Assembly: GCA_964628055.1 (NCBI GenBank)
Contig: CAZVNL010000029.1
Location: 1-29,149 of the forward strand
Source of the DNA: CAZBEL01 sp964628055
GTDB lineage: Bacteria; Fidelibacterota; Marinisomatia; Marinisomatales; TCS56
DNA: 29,149 nucleotides
Reading direction: 5' to 3'
Shown here: positions 1 to 7,307 of the stretch, piece by piece
How positions within the stretch are numbered: the first letter of the stretch is position 1
Layout of the letters: every line of letters starts with the position of its first letter
Notes under the pieces: generated by a model
Seen by the model: only the letters and a program-made list of their open reading frames with translations
What the model was told of the DNA's origin: nothing
Database searches by the model: none
Made by a program: the position numbers and the translations under genes

Positions 1-204
1 CACGTTATGAACAAGGGTGGAATGGGTGTCCGCAGTCCCCTGGATTAGGCCGTCGGGTACTTCTGACCGGTAGGGCCATCTGCTACACGGGAAAGGGGCA
101 AAGTTTGCATCGTGGTCACACTACTCCGTACGATAGGTTTCCAGTCGCCGTTGTCCTTTGTAGAACTTACAATTAGTACCACTCGCCCCCTAGGGAAGTC
201 AGTT

Positions 205-216
205 ACAAGCGCTTGT
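205..216. repeat. 12-bp perfect palindrome
   Basis: ACAAGCGCTTGT reads the same on both strands. It sits about 340 bases upstream of rarA, in a stretch with no gene. It could be an operator half-site pair or chance; nothing else in the window repeats it. Confidence 0.3.
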
Positions 217-277
217 TAGTATGCATTGGTTATATTTAGCAACTGATAAACTATAAGGATACTTCAAAGGTGAAGTC

Positions 278-322
278 ATGGAATTAATTGACCAACTTCA
301 ACCCCAATTTATTCCTGGCTGA
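278..322 (+). CDS. Possible 14-codon leader peptide upstream of rarA
   Basis: An ATG at 278 follows a good Shine-Dalgarno-like stretch (AAAGGTGA, 266-273) with a 4-base spacer. It opens a short frame, MELIDQLQPQFIPG, ending in TGA at 320-322. Fifty bases further on is a perfect 7-bp hairpin, and rarA begins about 230 bases downstream. The arrangement resembles a leader peptide or upstream ORF, but there is no run of one regulatory amino acid and no terminator-like U-tract after the hairpin. It may be chance; only conservation in relatives would support it. Confidence 0.22.
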   Translation: MELIDQLQPQFIPG

Positions 323-372
323 GACCTGAAACTTATAGATTAGTCACGGCCAGCACTAAAAGGTTAGCCTTA

Positions 373-390
373 TTTTCAGCGAACTGAAAA
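373..390. repeat. Perfect 7-bp hairpin with CGAA loop
   Basis: TTTTCAG (373-379) and CTGAAAA (384-390) pair perfectly around a four-base CGAA loop. Neither strand has a separate T-tract after the stem, so it is not a standard intrinsic terminator. It lies between the 14-codon ORF and rarA and could be an element of the rarA leader transcript. Confidence 0.35.
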
Positions 391-491
391 GTCTAAACAA
401 CTAAATATTCGCCGTTAAACTTGCTAATACCCCAAATAGAAATATTGGGTAAAATATAAACCGGGAATGGCTCCAGGCTTATGCGGTAGGA

Positions 492-503
492 AAAAACGTT
501 TTT
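492..503. repeat. AAAAACGTTTTT palindrome upstream of rarA
   Basis: A 12-bp A/T-rich palindrome centred on CG ends about 50 bases before the rarA start. It is too AT-rich for a strong terminator stem. Its position fits an operator or a bendable promoter element, but nothing in the sequence proves either. Confidence 0.25.
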
Positions 504-554
504 CTCTTCAGGCGTTGTACTTTCTCTCCGAGCAGGATAAATTGGCAGGTGAAG

Positions 555-1853
555 ATGAAAACCAAGTCCCTATTTCACAATCATCTACCGCCCCTTGCCG
601 ACCGGATTCGTCCCCGTACCTTAGCGGATTTTGTCGGTCAGGACCATCTGGTAGGCCCCGGTAAAATCTTATCTCGAGTAACAGAGCACAAACGTCCCTT
701 TTCTATGATTTTGTGGGGCCCACCTGGTTCGGGGAAAACCACCTTGGCCCGCCTGATTACCCGGCAGACGAACGCCCGGCTCATCGAGCTCTCGGCGGTT
801 TCCAGTGGCGTGCGCGACCTGCGCTCGGCCATCAAACAGGGGAAACAGGCCCTGGAAATGGGTCAGACGGTGATTGTGTTCATTGACGAAATTCACCGCT
901 TCAGCAAATCCCAACAGGACGCCCTGCTCCACGCCGTGGAACAGGGGACCATCACCCTCATCGGGGCCACCACCGAAAACCCCTCCTTCGAAGTTATCAG
1001 CCCACTCCTCTCCCGCTGCCGAACCCTGGTCCTACAACCCCTCGCAGAAAAGCACCTGGACACAATCTTAAACCAGGCGTTGGAGCAGGATATTTTACTC
1101 TCCCGGGGAACGATCACGCTACCACTTGACGTACGTCAACAATTGATCGCTGCGGCGGGGGGCGACGCCCGAAAAATGCTAAACGCCCTGGAAATAAGCT
1201 ACCATCTCATCGACGGAAAAGGGACCATTACGGCCGAGATCCTGGCCGAAGCCCAGCAGGATCGCACCCAACTATACGATAAATTAGGGGACTACCATTA
1301 CGACACTATTTCGGCATTCATTAAATCAGTTCGCGGTAGCGATCCTGACGCGGCCATGTACTGGCTGGCAGTCATGGTGGAAGGGGGTGAAAAACCAGAA
1401 TTCATTGCCCGGCGTCTGGTAATCCTGGCTTCCGAAGATGTGGGTAATGCCGACCCTCAAGCCTTGCCCCTGGCAGTGGCCGGGTTTCAGGGAGTCCATC
1501 TCATCGGAATGCCGGAAGGGGCCATCATTTTGGCTCAAGTGACCACCTATTTAGCCAGCGCCGAAAAATCCAACGCTTCCCACCAGGCCCTCCGCTGTGC
1601 CACCCGACTAATTAAAGATGCGGGAACTCCCGGCGTACCGCTGCACCTACGCAACGCCCCCACCGCCTTGATGAAAGCCCAGGGTTACGGGAAAGAATAT
1701 GACTACCCCCACGCCCACGAAGACCACTTCGTCAAGGTCAATTACTTCCCCGAGGGAATCCAGAAAACCTTTTACCAACCCACTACCCGGGGCTATGAAA
1801 AATTCATTCGCAACCGTTTAAAACACCTCTGGCCGGAACGTTACCGTAAATGA
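555..1853 (+). CDS. rarA: Replication-associated recombination protein A (RarA/MgsA), AAA+ ATPase
   Basis: This is a clamp-loader-like AAA+ ATPase that acts at stalled replication forks in the cytoplasm. The N-terminus has the family-typical RPRTLADFVGQDHL segment. Walker A is GPPGSGKTT (about residues 55-63), Walker B is VFIDEIHR (about 109-116), and the GATTENPSF sensor region follows. The C-terminal half carries the tetramerisation region (ASEDVGNADP, then HLRNAPT near the end). At 432 residues it matches the family length. I chose ATG 555 because AGGTGA lies just upstream; an in-frame GTG at 549 would add two residues. The stop overlaps the lptD start by four bases (ATGA), so the two genes are probably translationally coupled. 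Confidence 0.95.
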   Translation: MKTKSLFHNHLPPLADRIRPRTLADFVGQDHLVGPGKILSRVTEHKRPFSMILWGPPGSGKTTLARLITRQTNARLIELSAVSSGVRDLRSAIKQGKQALEMGQTVIVFIDEIHRFSKSQQDALLHAVEQGTITLIGATTENPSFEVISPLLSRCRTLVLQPLAEKHLDTILNQALEQDILLSRGTITLPLDVRQQLIAAAGGDARKMLNALEISYHLIDGKGTITAEILAEAQQDRTQLYDKLGDYHYDTISAFIKSVRGSDPDAAMYWLAVMVEGGEKPEFIARRLVILASEDVGNADPQALPLAVAGFQGVHLIGMPEGAIILAQVTTYLASAEKSNASHQALRCATRLIKDAGTPGVPLHLRNAPTALMKAQGYGKEYDYPHAHEDHFVKVNYFPEGIQKTFYQPTTRGYEKFIRNRLKHLWPERYRK

Positions 1854-4800
1854 GACGGGTCGTTCTCTTCCTCTTATTTTTAGCCGGTTTGGCCCACGGT
1901 GATGACCGCCTACGCCTGGAACGGGCGGACGTGCTGGAAAATATCACCGTCCAGGGCCAGGCCGTGCAGATTCTCACCGGTAATGTCATTTTTACCAAGG
2001 GGGATCTAACCCTCGCCTGCGATCGTGCCCAATACCAGGAAAATTCCGGCTTTGGAAATATGGTGGGGAACATCGAAGTTACGCAAAATGATCTCACCCT
2101 CACTTCCGATTCCCTCACCTTCGATTCTTTTAACGATGTCATTACCGCCTTCGGCCAGGTTCACATCTGGGACCAGGATTACGACCTCATCGCCGATACC
2201 CTCCGCTATTATACCTCCCTGGACAGCGGCTTAGCCCAGGGGAATGTACAGCTACAGCAGGAAAGCCAAACCATAACCGCCCACCAACTCGCCTATCGTA
2301 AAAAAGAAGGGCGGGATGCCGTTTCCTACGTAGCCACCGGGGACGTAACCATCCGCGAAGAGGATCGTCTGGCCACCTGCGGAACAGCCATCTATTCCAA
2401 AGACCAGGAAACAACCTGGTTAAAGGTAAACCCCCGGATTACCGAAAAGAACCAGGTGCTTACAGGGAGTACTATCGAATTGCGCTACCGGGAAGAAAAG
2501 TTGCAATCCATCTTCATTCCTGCCAAAGCCCACGCCGTTTACCACCGTTCCGGATGGAAGGAACGTTCCCTAAACCAGGGCGATTCCACCACCGTGGCGC
2601 AAATTCCGGTAAAGGTTCAAGACGACATGACCAGTGTAGCCTTGAAAGGGTATTTCGACGAAGGGAATTTGGATTCCCTGCGCCTGGAAAAAATGGCGAC
2701 GACGCTTTATCATGCTTTCGAGGATTCCATCTATAAAGGGCAAAATTTAGCGTCAGGAGACACAGTTGTGATGCAGTTTAGCAACAATGAATTGGACGGG
2801 ATCTACATCCTGGGAGGCGCCCAGGGAACCTTCACACCGGATTCTGCCAATCGGAACGTGGAGTCCGCCATCGACTATGCATCTCAGCTCATCGTTTACG
2901 ATCTGAAAGCGGAAATAACCGACCTGAAAGAACAGGCCACCATTCGTTATCGTGACATGCGCCTGGAAGCTGGGTTCATCAACGTGGACTGGAGTTCTAA
3001 CCTGGTTACCGCGCTGCCGCAAGCGTTGGACGATACAACGATCACGCCTAAGCAACCTACCCTCTTCGAACGGGGGCACGAACCCATGGAAGGTGATGAA
3101 CTGGTCTACAACCTGAAAACCCGTCACGGAAAAATCACCCGAGGCAAAACCAAGGCCGACGACGGCTTCTACTACGGCAACGAAATCCGCAACCAAGACG
3201 AAAATACATTCTACATCCAGAAAAGTCGCTTTACCACTTGTGACTTAGAGACGCCGCACTTTCATTTTGAGTCCAATCGAATGAAAATCGTCAACGATGA
3301 CAAAGTGGTGGTGAAACCCATTGTTCTGTACCTACAGGGCATTCCCGTCATGGGTCTACCGTTTGGGATTTTTCCCCATCGAAGCGGAGGGCGTCATTCA
3401 GGTTGGATCATGCCCGGTTACGGGCAGAGCAGATCGCGTGGTCAGTTTATCAACGGCCTCGGGTATTACTGGGCGCCCAGCGACTACTGGGATTCGAAAC
3501 TGACCATGAGCTTTGGCGACGAAGAAGGGTTCACCTTTGTCCTCCAGAACAACTACAAGGTTCGCTATCGTTTCCAGGGGGGGCTCCATCTCGAAACCTG
3601 GCAGCGTCTTGCCGGTGCCGAAAACAACATTATGAACCTGGCCCAAAACCGACAGAGCATGTATTCAGCTAAATGGACGCACAACCAGGTCATGCGCAAC
3701 GATCAAACGCTACGGGTAAACTGGAGTTACTACAGCAACGGTAATTATAATTACAGAACCGGTTTGAACCAGGCCCGACGCTTGAATCAACAATCCATTT
3801 CCCAGGCCACCTATACCAAGCGATGGAAAAAAAGCAATAATTCTATCAACATCAATTTATCCTCCAACACCGACCTCATGGCCGATAAAAAAATTCATCC
3901 CGACCCCGCCAATCCTTTTTACACGCCCCCCACCAAGGCGGGGGTACAAGCCAAGATTACTAACTACTCTCTGCCGGTCCTCTCCTTCAACCATCCGCAA
4001 AACCAAATCTTTCCCACGGCGGCCGCCAAACACCGTTGGTACAACAATCTTACCTGGAGCTACAACAGCCGCCTAACCAATAAAATACGCACTTACTATG
4101 AATCGGATTCTTTAACCGACTCTACCTTTTATTGGAATCCCGACGCCCAGCAAGCCGTGGATAACGCCTTAACACATTCCCTCAACTTCAACGCCCCGCA
4201 AAAAATATTTAAGTACATTACCGTCTCCCCCAACTTGCACCTCTCCTCAGACTGGGTTACCAAGACAACGGTAGCCAGCCTAGGGAAAGAGGGCAACCTA
4301 CAGATCACCAAACAGTCCGGGTTGGCCATCCGCACTACCGGGTCCTTCGGGGTAAACCTACGGACCCAGATTTACGGTCTCTTCCCCATTAAAATCGGCC
4401 CTTTCCACTATCTCCGGCATGTGGCGACGCCCGCCATAGGCTACGCTTACACGCCTGACTTCTCCAAACCCCTGTTCGGCTGGGATCTGGGATATTTCCA
4501 GTCCCTAACCGACACTACGGGGAAAGTTTTACTCCACGATCGGTTCGGAGGCCTCATGGTGGGAGGTACTCCCCGGCAAGAAAGACAATTACTCACCTTC
4601 TCCCTCAACAACGTTTTCCAAACTAAGATTCAAAAAGGAGACGAAGAAAAAAAGCTGCAACTCTTCAGTTGGAACCTTTCCACCAGTTACAACTTCGTAA
4701 AACCGGTTTACAAGCTGGCCAATCTCAGCTCTTCCATTCGAACCAAGATTGGACAAAAGTTACATTTCGATCTTACCATGACCCACGACTTCTACGCCTT

Positions 4801-5368
4801 TGACCTTGCCCAGGGTAAGCGAAGCACCTCGCTGCGGCGCACTGCCCGGGGGATTCCCCTTCCGCGCATGGTGAGCGCCCGGCTGGGTACGGGCTTTTCC
4901 TTCTCCGGTAAACGCCTCCAGGCGCCGACGGCCCCCACTCCCGAGGACATAACTACCAATCTCCTCGCCGACAGCCTATTGATCGGTCGCCAGGACGAAG
5001 ACAAACCGGTCCATCCCCTGGGCAGTGGAGAACTGTGGAAAACTACCTTTAACTTCAGCTACTCCGTGTCGAAAACGGATCCTCGCCAAGCGAAAGAAAA
5101 TTTCTGGATGAACACCAATACGCGCCTGCAAATCACCAAGAATTGGCGGGTGAGTTACAATGCCCGTTTTGATTTAATTAACAAGACTCTGGTCAGTCAT
5201 CAGCTCTCCCTCTATCGTGATCTCCATTGCTGGGAACTAGCCATTACCTGGACACCCAGCGGTTACGGTTCCAGTTTCTACCTGCGCATTAACGTGAAGT
5301 CTCCCCTCCTCAGGGATCTGAAAATCGAGGAGCAGCGGGGCTTACGCAGCCGGGTTCCCTGGATTTAA
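1850..5368 (+). CDS. lptD: LPS-assembly outer-membrane protein LptD/OstA-like
   Basis: This is a probable outer-membrane beta-barrel that inserts lipopolysaccharide into the outer leaflet at the end of the Lpt pathway. A signal peptide is clear: MRR, a hydrophobic stretch, then a likely cut after LAHG (about residue 17). Residues about 20-160 show the OstA/LptA-like repeated beta pattern (GNVIFTKGDLTLACDRAQY, then VTQNDLTLTSDSLTFD). A second such region extends to about 450. The LptD hallmark follows: FTTCDLETPHFHF, then GIPVMGLPFGIFP and HSGWIMPGYGQS. The rest is barrel-like with alternating aromatic strands. At 1172 residues it is longer than the E. coli protein (about 780), mainly through the long N-terminal part. 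Four cysteines are visible, near 58, 175, 462 and 1128. It starts in an ATGA overlap with rarA. Confidence 0.9.
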   Translation: MRRVVLFLLFLAGLAHGDDRLRLERADVLENITVQGQAVQILTGNVIFTKGDLTLACDRAQYQENSGFGNMVGNIEVTQNDLTLTSDSLTFDSFNDVITAFGQVHIWDQDYDLIADTLRYYTSLDSGLAQGNVQLQQESQTITAHQLAYRKKEGRDAVSYVATGDVTIREEDRLATCGTAIYSKDQETTWLKVNPRITEKNQVLTGSTIELRYREEKLQSIFIPAKAHAVYHRSGWKERSLNQGDSTTVAQIPVKVQDDMTSVALKGYFDEGNLDSLRLEKMATTLYHAFEDSIYKGQNLASGDTVVMQFSNNELDGIYILGGAQGTFTPDSANRNVESAIDYASQLIVYDLKAEITDLKEQATIRYRDMRLEAGFINVDWSSNLVTALPQALDDTTITPKQPTLFERGHEPMEGDELVYNLKTRHGKITRGKTKADDGFYYGNEIRNQDENTFYIQKSRFTTCDLETPHFHFESNRMKIVNDDKVVVKPIVLYLQGIPVMGLPFGIFPHRSGGRHSGWIMPGYGQSRSRGQFINGLGYYWAPSDYWDSKLTMSFGDEEGFTFVLQNNYKVRYRFQGGLHLETWQRLAGAENNIMNLAQNRQSMYSAKWTHNQVMRNDQTLRVNWSYYSNGNYNYRTGLNQARRLNQQSISQATYTKRWKKSNNSININLSSNTDLMADKKIHPDPANPFYTPPTKAGVQAKITNYSLPVLSFNHPQNQIFPTAAAKHRWYNNLTWSYNSRLTNKIRTYYESDSLTDSTFYWNPDAQQAVDNALTHSLNFNAPQKIFKYITVSPNLHLSSDWVTKTTVASLGKEGNLQITKQSGLAIRTTGSFGVNLRTQIYGLFPIKIGPFHYLRHVATPAIGYAYTPDFSKPLFGWDLGYFQSLTDTTGKVLLHDRFGGLMVGGTPRQERQLLTFSLNNVFQTKIQKGDEEKKLQLFSWNLSTSYNFVKPVYKLANLSSSIRTKIGQKLHFDLTMTHDFYAFDLAQGKRSTSLRRTARGIPLPRMVSARLGTGFSFSGKRLQAPTAPTPEDITTNLLADSLLIGRQDEDKPVHPLGSGELWKTTFNFSYSVSKTDPRQAKENFWMNTNTRLQITKNWRVSYNARFDLINKTLVSHQLSLYRDLHCWELAITWTPSGYGSSFYLRINVKSPLLRDLKIEEQRGLRSRVPWI

Positions 5369-5383
5369 TCCCCAATCAGCTCC

Positions 5384-5410
5384 CCCGCTGGTAATTTCCG
5401 GGTTTTTTTT
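5384..5410 (+). terminator. Weak candidate intrinsic terminator after lptD
   Basis: CCCG (5384-5387) and CGGG (5399-5402) can pair around an 11-base loop, followed directly by eight T residues (5403-5410). The T-tract is good but the stem is only 4 bp, so termination would be partial at best. It would separate rarA-lptD from the DUF2007-hisS pair. Confidence 0.3.
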
Positions 5411-5455
5411 CAGCCCGTGATCAATGCAAATTCAGCGGTTAAGAAAGGTAAAATA

Positions 5456-5785
5456 ATGTACTGTCCCCAATGCCATGCCGAGTACGTAGCAGGAAAACAA
5501 GTCTGCGCCGATTGCAAAGTGACCTTAGTGGATCAACTGCCCCTGGACCAACCCCTGGAAGAAATCAAGTGGGTCGCCGTGCAGGACTACCCGGGAAATA
5601 TCTTCGCCGAAATGGTGGGAGAGATTCTGGACAAAAACCACATTCCCCACTTCGCCAAATCGGACTGGTTTACCTCCGCCTACAGCATTAGTTCGGTGAA
5701 TCTCCCCGGCACCCGGGTGACGGTCTACGTCCCCCAAGAATACGTGGCCCAGGCGCGCACCGTCTTAGATACACTCGTCGATTAG
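5456..5785 (+). CDS. Zinc-ribbon protein with DUF2007-like domain
   Basis: This is a 109-residue cytoplasmic protein of unknown function. The N-terminus is a small zinc ribbon, with C3-x2-C6 and C17-x2-C20 (CPQC and CADC). The remainder (about 35-109) resembles the DUF2007 'putative signal transducing' domain, including the final PQEYVAQARTVL helix. I chose ATG 5456 because AAAGG lies 6-10 bases upstream and the protein then opens directly on the zinc ribbon; an in-frame ATG at 5417 would add 13 residues of low-complexity sequence. Only six bases separate it from hisS, so the two are probably co-transcribed, though no functional link to HisRS is evident. A metal- or nucleic-acid-binding role is possible but unproven. 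Confidence 0.75.
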   Translation: MYCPQCHAEYVAGKQVCADCKVTLVDQLPLDQPLEEIKWVAVQDYPGNIFAEMVGEILDKNHIPHFAKSDWFTSAYSISSVNLPGTRVTVYVPQEYVAQARTVLDTLVD

Positions 5786-5791
5786 GGTTCC

Positions 5792-7060
5792 ATGCCCAAA
5801 ACTAATTACCGCTCTATCAAGGGTACCCATGACATTTTGCCCGCAGCAAGTTGGCGCTGGCGGGCTTTAGAAGCCACCATTCATCACGTCCTCACTCGGG
5901 CGGGTTACCAGGAAATCCGCACCCCGGCCTTCGAGCAGACGGAGCTTTTTACCCACAGCGTGGGTAGTGAAACGGATATCGTCACCAAAGAAATGTACAG
6001 TTGGGTTGATCAGGGTGGCGACCACTTGACCTTGAAGCCCGAGTCCACAGCTTCGGTGGTGAGGGCCTACCTGCAACACAATTTAGCTCACCAATCCCCC
6101 GTGGTTCGGCTCTATTATTTTGACACTCTCTTCCGTCGCGAACGACCCCAGAAAGGGCGCCAACGCCAGTTTCACCAGTTTGGTATCGAGGCTCTCGGTT
6201 CCCCGCATCCGGAACAGGACGCCGAGGTCATCCTCCTGGCCTACACACTCCTGCAGGAATTGGGGTTAGAAGAGCTGTCCCTCAAATTGAACAGCATCGG
6301 TTCACCGGAATCTCGGTCGGCATACCGGGAGGCCCTCCGGCAGGCGTTACGCCACTATCTCAAGGACCTGACCCCCACCAGCCAAAGGCGCTTTGCAACC
6401 AACCCCCTACGCATCCTGGACACTAAAGTCCCCGAAGAGCAGGAAATCATAAAGCAGGCCCCCACCATTGATGCTTTTCTCGCACCAGAAGACTCCGCCC
6501 ATTTTAAGGAATTGTGTGGTTTATTAGAGCAGCTAGATATTCCGTACGTTCGTGATCCGTACTTAGTACGCGGCTTAGATTACTACACGCGCACCACCTT
6601 TGAGATTACCTCCCCCGTCCTCGGGGCTCAGGATGCCCTCTGCGGTGGGGGACGTTACGACGACTTAGTGGCCTCCCTGGGAGGTAAACCGACCCCGGCC
6701 ATCGGCTTCGCCACCGGCGTGGAACGAGTGCTGTTAGCCCAGGAACAGACCCAAAAGATGACCCCCGCGAATCCCCTCCAGGTCTTCCTCATTGGGCTGG
6801 GACCTGAAAGCCGTCCCATACTACTCACCCTACTAAATGGAATCCGTCAGGCCGGACTCGGGGCTACTTTCGATCCCTTGCGCCGGAGCTTAAAAGCCCA
6901 ACTCCGGGAAGCTAACCGCACCGGCGTTCGGTTTAGCGTAATCTTAGGCGAGGAAGAGTTACGTAACCAACAAGCCTTGGTTAAGGATTTAACCGACGGG
7001 AAACAAAAAACCGTCCCTCTATCCCAAGTGGTAGAATACTTGCGTAGTGCTTTTAATTAA
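5792..7060 (+). CDS. hisS: Histidine--tRNA ligase
   Basis: This is a class II aminoacyl-tRNA synthetase that charges tRNA-His in the cytoplasm. Class II motif 1 is near the N-terminus (YQEIRTPAFEQTELF). KPESTASVVR and the motif 2 segment DTLFRRERPQKGRQRQFHQF follow. The histidine-binding signature is LVRGLDYYTRTTFEI, then GGGRYDDL and motif 3 AIGFATGVERVL. The C-terminal about 95 residues form the anticodon-binding domain (VFLIGLG, later RFSVILGEEEL). The length of 422 matches bacterial HisRS. It starts six bases after the zinc-ribbon gene and ends 243 bases before topA. Confidence 0.97.
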   Translation: MPKTNYRSIKGTHDILPAASWRWRALEATIHHVLTRAGYQEIRTPAFEQTELFTHSVGSETDIVTKEMYSWVDQGGDHLTLKPESTASVVRAYLQHNLAHQSPVVRLYYFDTLFRRERPQKGRQRQFHQFGIEALGSPHPEQDAEVILLAYTLLQELGLEELSLKLNSIGSPESRSAYREALRQALRHYLKDLTPTSQRRFATNPLRILDTKVPEEQEIIKQAPTIDAFLAPEDSAHFKELCGLLEQLDIPYVRDPYLVRGLDYYTRTTFEITSPVLGAQDALCGGGRYDDLVASLGGKPTPAIGFATGVERVLLAQEQTQKMTPANPLQVFLIGLGPESRPILLTLLNGIRQAGLGATFDPLRRSLKAQLREANRTGVRFSVILGEEELRNQQALVKDLTDGKQKTVPLSQVVEYLRSAFN

Positions 7061-7136
7061 TCTGATTTCCTGGCCTCCTATTAGCGACCACTAAAAAAAC
7101 TAAATTCGAAGTAAGGCGCGTCGCCCTTTTCTCTGA

Positions 7137-7307
7137 ATGAAAACCGTGGACCACCCTGTTGATACCTGGCCAACGACCCCAATGAGTAATGCCCGGTGGC
7201 GCTTTGGCCCTTTCCACAAGGTTAAAGTACGCCGGAAACCACCGCGAACGGTAGCCGTCAAATTTGGGCGGCCCTTTGATTTTGCGGCAGTAAATTCGAC
7301 CCCGTGA
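7137..7307 (+). CDS. Possible 56-codon small ORF overlapping the topA start
   Basis: In the 243-bp gap between hisS and topA a frame opens at ATG 7137, directly after an in-frame stop, and ends at TGA 7305-7307. That stop overlaps the topA GTG start as GTGA, the usual geometry of translational coupling. The peptide is basic in its middle (KVKVRRKPPRTVAVKFGR) and matches no family I know. There is no Shine-Dalgarno close to the ATG; the nearest purine run, AAGTAAGG, ends about 20 bases before it. A chance ORF is the simpler reading. Its value is that topA itself lacks a visible ribosome binding site, which coupling would explain. Confidence 0.25.
   Translation: MKTVDHPVDTWPTTPMSNARWRFGPFHKVKVRRKPPRTVAVKFGRPFDFAAVNSTP

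Larger units (their letters stand above)
1..554. other. Left-edge region without a recognised gene
   Basis: No recognisable protein or RNA gene lies here. An open frame runs in from the left edge on the plus strand (3 to 176, 57 codons, ending TAG). It matches no family I know and its residue usage looks random. A shorter minus-strand frame ending near 70 is equally uninformative. From about 220 to 470 the DNA is visibly AT-rich and looks like an intergenic region ahead of rarA. It holds a 14-codon ORF with a good ribosome binding site (278-322), a perfect hairpin (373-390) and two 12-bp palindromes. I looked for hallmarks of tmRNA, RNase P RNA, 5S rRNA and tRNA (T-loop motif) and saw none. 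Confidence 0.6.

Noticed and set aside
1..176. C-terminal fragment of a gene entering from the left edge
   Set aside because: The open frame is short, unrecognised and of random-looking composition; a minus-strand frame overlaps it equally well.
431..449. CCCAA/TTGGG inverted repeat as a terminator
   Set aside because: The stem is only 5 bp with a 9-base loop and is followed by A residues, not a T-tract.
467..664. 65-codon frame overlapping the rarA start
   Set aside because: It runs out of frame into well-conserved rarA codons and lacks a ribosome binding site.
2753..3196. 147-codon minus-strand frame inside lptD
   Set aside because: It is antisense to a continuous, recognisable LptD frame and resembles no family.
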